Part shown: positions 6,724 through 9,930 of the stretch, piece after piece
Layout: each line of letters begins with the position of its first letter
Numbering within the stretch: the first letter of the stretch is position 1
Assembly (NCBI GenBank): GCA_947176655.1
Contig: CAMWRK010000068.1
Location: 1-9,930, forward strand
Direction: 5' to 3'
DNA: 9,930 nt
Origin: an uncultured Prevotellaceae bacterium
GTDB taxonomy: Bacteria; Bacteroidota; Bacteroidia; Bacteroidales; Bacteroidaceae
Program-made: the position numbers and the translations under genes
Notes under the pieces: generated by a model
What the model was told of the DNA's origin: nothing
Databases searched by the model: none
The model's input: the letters and a program-made list of their open reading frames with translations, nothing else

Positions 6724-8187
6724 ATGAAGTACGGATTCGACAACGATAAATATATACGCATCCAGAGCGAGCATATCAAGGAAAGAATAGCGCAGTTTCA
6801 GGGAAAACTGTATCTGGAACTGGGCGGCAAGCTTTTCGACGACCATCACGCCAGCCGGGTATTGCCCGGTTTCAAACCGGACACCAAGCTGGGGATGCTG
6901 GCACAACTGTCATCGCAGGCAGAGATCGTAATCGTAATCAGTGCCGTGGACATCGAGAAGAACAAGATCAGGCAAGACCTTGGCATCACCTATGATGAAG
7001 ATGTGCTGCGCCTGAGAAACGAGTTCAGCAGACGGGGGTTCATGGTGGGAAGCGTCGTGATAACGCACTTCAATGGCCAGAACTCGGCAGCAACATACCG
7101 CCGGCGTCTCGAATCCATGGGCATCAGAACCTATTACCACTATACCATAGAAGGCTATCCGAACAATGTCGCCCTCATAGATTCCGACGAGGGTTTCGGC
7201 AAGAACGACTTTGTGGAGACGGAACGCCCCCTTGTGATAGTCACGGCTCCAGGCCCTGGTTCCGGCAAGATGGCCGTCTGTCTGTCGCAGCTCTACAATG
7301 AGCACAAGCGCGGTGTATGTGCCGGGTATGCCAAGTTCGAGACATTCCCCGTATGGAACCTGCCGCTGAAGCATCCGGTGAACATCGCCTATGAGGCCGC
7401 CACGGCAGACCTCAACGATGTGAACGAGATAGACCCGTTCCACATGGAGGCATATAACGAGGTAGCAATCAACTACAACCGCGACGTAGAGATATTCCCG
7501 GTACTGACAAGCATTTTCGACGGTATTTACGGCACATGTCCCTACAAGAGCCCTACGGATATGGGCGTGAACATGATAGGTTTCTGCATTTCCGACGACG
7601 AGATCTGCCGCGAAGCCTCCAGACAGGAAATCATACGCCGTTACTACACAGCACTGAACAAGATGGCCACAGGTGCCATGAACGAAGCTGAGGTAAGCAA
7701 GATACGCCTGCTGATGCAACAGGCTCATATATCCACCGACGACCGGCCAACCACAGTGGCGGCCAAACAGCGCGCACAGGAAAGCGGGAACGAGTCTTCG
7801 GCCATACAGTTGAGCGACGGTACAATGATAACGGCAGGAAGCAGCCCTCTGCTCGGAACCTGCTCAAGTCTGTTGCTGAATGCCATCAAACACCTTGCCG
7901 GCATAGACCATAGCGTAAAACTGATATCGCAGGAGTTCATAGAACCGATACAGAAAACAAAGATGGACTATCTCGGAGGACACAATCCGCGTCTGCACAT
8001 GGACGAGGTTCTCGTGGCATTGTCGGTACTGTCTCTCCACGATGCCAACTGCCGGCGCGCGCTTGCCATGCTGCCCGAACTGAACGGACTGCAGGCTCAC
8101 GCCACGGTAATGTTAAGCCATGTAGACCAGAAGATTCTCAAGAAACTGGGCATATCGCTGACGTGCGACCCCGTAAGCAAGAAGTAA
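6724..8187 (+). CDS. DUF1846 family protein
   Basis: This is a 487-residue cytoplasmic protein, full length for the DUF1846 family. It opens with MKYGFDNDKYIRIQSEHIKER and the LELGGKLFDDHHASRVLPGF block (about 31-50), both typical of the family. A second conserved block, VTAPGPGSGKMAVCLSQLYNE, contains the P-loop-like GPGSGK at residues 177-182, suggesting nucleotide or phosphate binding. Further conserved-looking stretches are GTCPYKSPTDMGVNMIGF and, near the C-terminus, GGHNPRLHMDEVLVALS. There is no signal peptide or membrane segment. The biochemical function is not known to me; the P-loop role is inference. A consensus promoter and a Shine-Dalgarno precede it, and the next gene's GTG start abuts its TAA, so it leads a tight operon with the DUF4250 and COG0523 genes. 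Confidence 0.93.
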   Translation: MKYGFDNDKYIRIQSEHIKERIAQFQGKLYLELGGKLFDDHHASRVLPGFKPDTKLGMLAQLSSQAEIVIVISAVDIEKNKIRQDLGITYDEDVLRLRNEFSRRGFMVGSVVITHFNGQNSAATYRRRLESMGIRTYYHYTIEGYPNNVALIDSDEGFGKNDFVETERPLVIVTAPGPGSGKMAVCLSQLYNEHKRGVCAGYAKFETFPVWNLPLKHPVNIAYEAATADLNDVNEIDPFHMEAYNEVAINYNRDVEIFPVLTSIFDGIYGTCPYKSPTDMGVNMIGFCISDDEICREASRQEIIRRYYTALNKMATGAMNEAEVSKIRLLMQQAHISTDDRPTTVAAKQRAQESGNESSAIQLSDGTMITAGSSPLLGTCSSLLLNAIKHLAGIDHSVKLISQEFIEPIQKTKMDYLGGHNPRLHMDEVLVALSVLSLHDANCRRALAMLPELNGLQAHATVMLSHVDQKILKKLGISLTCDPVSKK

Positions 8188-8370
8188 GTGACAGAGGAAC
8201 TTCCACACGACCCTTTCATGCTTATGAGTGTCATAAACATGAAACTGCGGGACTGCTATCCCGATCTGGACACGCTGTGCACGGATATGGACGTAGATAA
8301 GGAAGTTCTGACCACAACACTTGGAAGTATCGGAATGGAGTACAACCCCGAGACAAACAAGTTCTGGTAG
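8188..8370 (+). CDS. Small DUF4250 family protein
   Basis: This 60-residue protein fits DUF4250: LPHDPFMLMSVINMKLRDCY (5-24) followed by LDTLCTDMDVDKEVL and IGMEYNPETNKF. The family pattern begins at the LP.DP motif, so the GTG at 8188 is preferred over the in-frame ATG at 8218, which would remove that motif. The GTG directly follows the TAA of the DUF1846 gene with no gap, suggesting translational coupling. The fold is probably a small helical one resembling helix-turn-helix domains (inference from the helix pattern). Function is unknown. The COG0523 gene follows after 30 bases. Confidence 0.85.
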   Translation: MTEELPHDPFMLMSVINMKLRDCYPDLDTLCTDMDVDKEVLTTTLGSIGMEYNPETNKFW

Positions 8371-8400
8371 ACTGTTGTACGCAATAAATCAGACGCTAAG

Positions 8401-9699
8401 ATGAAAGAAACCAAAGTACTGCTCATAACCGGTTATCTGGGAAGCGGGAAGACCACGCTGCTCAACAATATTCTGAACAACAGGCGCGGCATACGCTTTG
8501 CGGTGATAGTCAACGATATCGGCGAAGTCAACATAGATGCCGACCTGATACAGAAAGGAGGTATAGTCGACAAGCAGGACGACTCTCTCGTCGCCCTGCA
8601 GAACGGATGTATATGCTGCTCACTGAAAATGGATCTCGTCATGCAGTTGCGTGAATTGCTGGAATCCGAACGCTTCGACTACATAGTCATAGAGGCTTCC
8701 GGCATCTGCGAGCCTGCCCCGATAGCGCAGACTATATGTGCCTACAGCCGGTCTTTGGATCTGAACACACTGAACGCAGGCCAGATAACCCACATCCCGA
8801 CACTGGACTGCATCTGTTCCGTTGTGGATGCGCTCAGACTGAAAGACGAGTTCGGATGCGGCCTCGACCTGACCGGCAGCACTCTTGCCGAGGACGATAT
8901 CGCAAACCTAGTGATACAGCAGACAGAGTTCTGCAACATCATACTGCTTAACAAGGCTGACGAGGTGTCGCCTGAAGAACTCGGACGCATACGCACCATA
9001 CTGCATACCATACAGCCCAAGGCCGAAATCATCCCCTGCAATTACGGTGATGTGAATCTGGACACCCTTCTGAACACCGGCATGTTCGACTTCGAGACGG
9101 TAGCCACCTCGGCAAAATGGATAGAGGAACTGGACAAACCTCATCACGAACACGAGGAAGAACACGCGCTTCATGATGATGGGCACGAACATCATCACGG
9201 CGAACATCACCACCATGAGCATCACCACCACGACGAAGAGGCCTGTCCTCACTGCGGACATCATCACCACGAGGGCGACGGCCATTGCTGTTGCGGCCAT
9301 CACCACGATGCGGAGCACCCGCATGGTGAAGAATACGGCATCGGCACATGGGTATTCTACAGCCGCCGCCCGCTGAATCTCGGCAACTTCGACCACTTCG
9401 TCGCCCGCCAGTGGCCAAAGAGCATAGTACGTGCAAAGGGCATGTGCTACTTCAAAGGCGAGGAACACATGTGCTACCTGTTTGAACAGGCCGGACGCCA
9501 GGTATCTTTGCATCAGGCCGGACAGTGGTATGCAACAATGCCGGAGAATGAGCTGAAGCCCCTCATGGCACGCGACCAGAGACTGCGCGATGACTGGGAC
9601 GGGAAGTACGGCGACCGCATGCAGAAGATAGTGTTCATAGGTATACACATGGACACGGAGGACTTGCGCGAGAAACTGGAAGCATGCCTTACTGACTGA
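8401..9699 (+). CDS. COG0523 (CobW/P47K) GTPase, putative zinc/metal chaperone with His-rich insert
   Basis: This 432-residue G3E-class GTPase has Walker A GYLGSGKT (residues 11-18), NDIGEVNID (38-46), the metal-binding NGCICCS motif with Cys70-Ile-Cys72-Cys73, the EASG segment, and the guanine-specificity motif NKAD (184-187). The C-terminal CobW_C domain spans about 314-428. Between them residues 248-308 hold 28 histidines plus a CPHC and a CCC cluster, a strong metal-binding region that makes the protein longer than most of the family. Family knowledge: COG0523 proteins deliver metals, most often zinc, using GTP hydrolysis; some members act in cobalt/B12 metabolism. The adenosyltransferase about 4.5 kb upstream is in a separate unit, so a B12 link is not supported by context. 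It is the third gene of the DUF1846-DUF4250 operon. No Zur-like operator was seen. The exact metal and client are unknown. Confidence 0.93.
   Translation: MKETKVLLITGYLGSGKTTLLNNILNNRRGIRFAVIVNDIGEVNIDADLIQKGGIVDKQDDSLVALQNGCICCSLKMDLVMQLRELLESERFDYIVIEASGICEPAPIAQTICAYSRSLDLNTLNAGQITHIPTLDCICSVVDALRLKDEFGCGLDLTGSTLAEDDIANLVIQQTEFCNIILLNKADEVSPEELGRIRTILHTIQPKAEIIPCNYGDVNLDTLLNTGMFDFETVATSAKWIEELDKPHHEHEEEHALHDDGHEHHHGEHHHHEHHHHDEEACPHCGHHHHEGDGHCCCGHHHDAEHPHGEEYGIGTWVFYSRRPLNLGNFDHFVARQWPKSIVRAKGMCYFKGEEHMCYLFEQAGRQVSLHQAGQWYATMPENELKPLMARDQRLRDDWDGKYGDRMQKIVFIGIHMDTEDLREKLEACLTD
9142..9324 (+). repeat. CAY-rich (His) low-complexity tract inside the COG0523 gene
   Basis: This stretch is dominated by CAT and CAC codons interrupted by GAA/GAG/GAC/GAT, encoding residues 248-308 of the GTPase. 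Several runs of three or four histidines occur. It is an imperfect repeat that may vary in length between strains. Confidence 0.75.
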
Positions 9700-9750
9700 A
9701 GTTCCACATAATATCCGTACAGAACAGATACTAAACACTTTTACGGCGAT

Positions 9751-9885
9751 ATGCTTACATTCATTACAGCACATCCGATATTCACTGGCTGGCTTATCTT
9801 TGTCATGGCCGTATACCTTTACGCCTATCTGGACTATGCCTATTACCGCTACGGAATCAGACAGAAAGTGCTCAGGATATACTAG
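9751..9885 (+). CDS. Putative 44-residue single-pass membrane peptide
   Basis: ATG 9751 to TAG 9885 encodes 44 residues. Residues about 11-32 (FTGWLIFVMAVYLYAYLDYA...) form one hydrophobic, Tyr-rich membrane segment, followed by a basic tail ending in YRYGIRQKVLRIY; this positive-inside arrangement suggests a cytoplasmic C-terminus. It lies 51 bases after the COG0523 stop on the same strand and has no separate promoter, so it may be the last gene of that operon. There is no Shine-Dalgarno. I do not recognise a family. The clear membrane pattern with a charged tail makes chance less likely, but its short length keeps confidence moderate. Confidence 0.5.
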   Translation: MLTFITAHPIFTGWLIFVMAVYLYAYLDYAYYRYGIRQKVLRIY

Positions 9886-9930
9886 GCACTTACAGAAGAA
9901 GAGTAAGGCAGTCAGCATTACTGGGATAAA

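Noticed and set aside
6910..7728. 272-codon open frame on the minus strand
   Set aside because: It is antisense to the well-supported DUF1846 gene and has no recognisable motif.
8401..9699. Assignment of the GTPase as a cobalamin-biosynthesis CobW
   Set aside because: The adenosyltransferase lies in a separate transcription unit about 4.5 kb away and no cob genes are present; a general COG0523 metal chaperone is the safer call.
8908..9918. 336-codon open frame on the minus strand
   Set aside because: It is antisense to the COG0523 gene; its Val/Met-rich hydrophobic stretch is simply the reverse of the CAY-rich His tract.

Overview
The window looks like chromosomal DNA of a Bacteroidales bacterium (Prevotella/Bacteroides-like; the genus cannot be fixed from the sequence alone). 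The main reason is the promoter type: two copies fit TTTG-N19-TAnnTTTG exactly (2695-2725 and 6624-6654) and others fit partly. Most start codons lack a Shine-Dalgarno sequence and sit behind A- or CAA-rich leaders. The protein set also fits: a discoidin-domain surface protein, DUF2795, DUF4250, DUF1846 and a YugP-like zinc peptidase. No mobile element, tRNA, rRNA, CRISPR array or phage gene was seen.

Layout: (1) 1-2374, minus strand: a very large exported protein with a coagulation-factor-5/8-type (discoidin) domain, running off the left edge. Its coding frame is open for 791 codons. (2) 2375-2757: a divergent promoter region with an 11-base poly-T/poly-A tract inside the minus-strand promoter spacer. 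(3) 2758-3886, plus: a short methyltransferase-like protein, then a PduO-type cobalamin adenosyltransferase. (4) 4002-4223, plus: a small acidic DUF2795 protein, closed by a perfect 31-bp inverted repeat (terminator). (5) 4304-4614: about 310 bases with no convincing gene, partly structured. (6) 4615-6585, plus: a membrane zinc metallopeptidase and a secreted alpha/beta hydrolase. (7) 6624-9699, plus: a consensus promoter drives a compact set of DUF1846 protein, DUF4250 protein and a COG0523 (CobW/P47K) GTPase carrying a 61-residue His/Cys-rich metal-binding insert. A 44-residue single-pass membrane peptide follows at 9751-9885.

Most genes look like ordinary housekeeping or envelope functions. 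The adenosyltransferase makes adenosylcobalamin. The COG0523 protein is probably a GTP-driven metal (most likely zinc) chaperone. The parts most worth following up are the DUF1846-DUF4250-COG0523 operon as a possible functional unit, the homopolymer in the surface-protein promoter (possible phase variation), and the unexplained non-coding block after the long palindrome.
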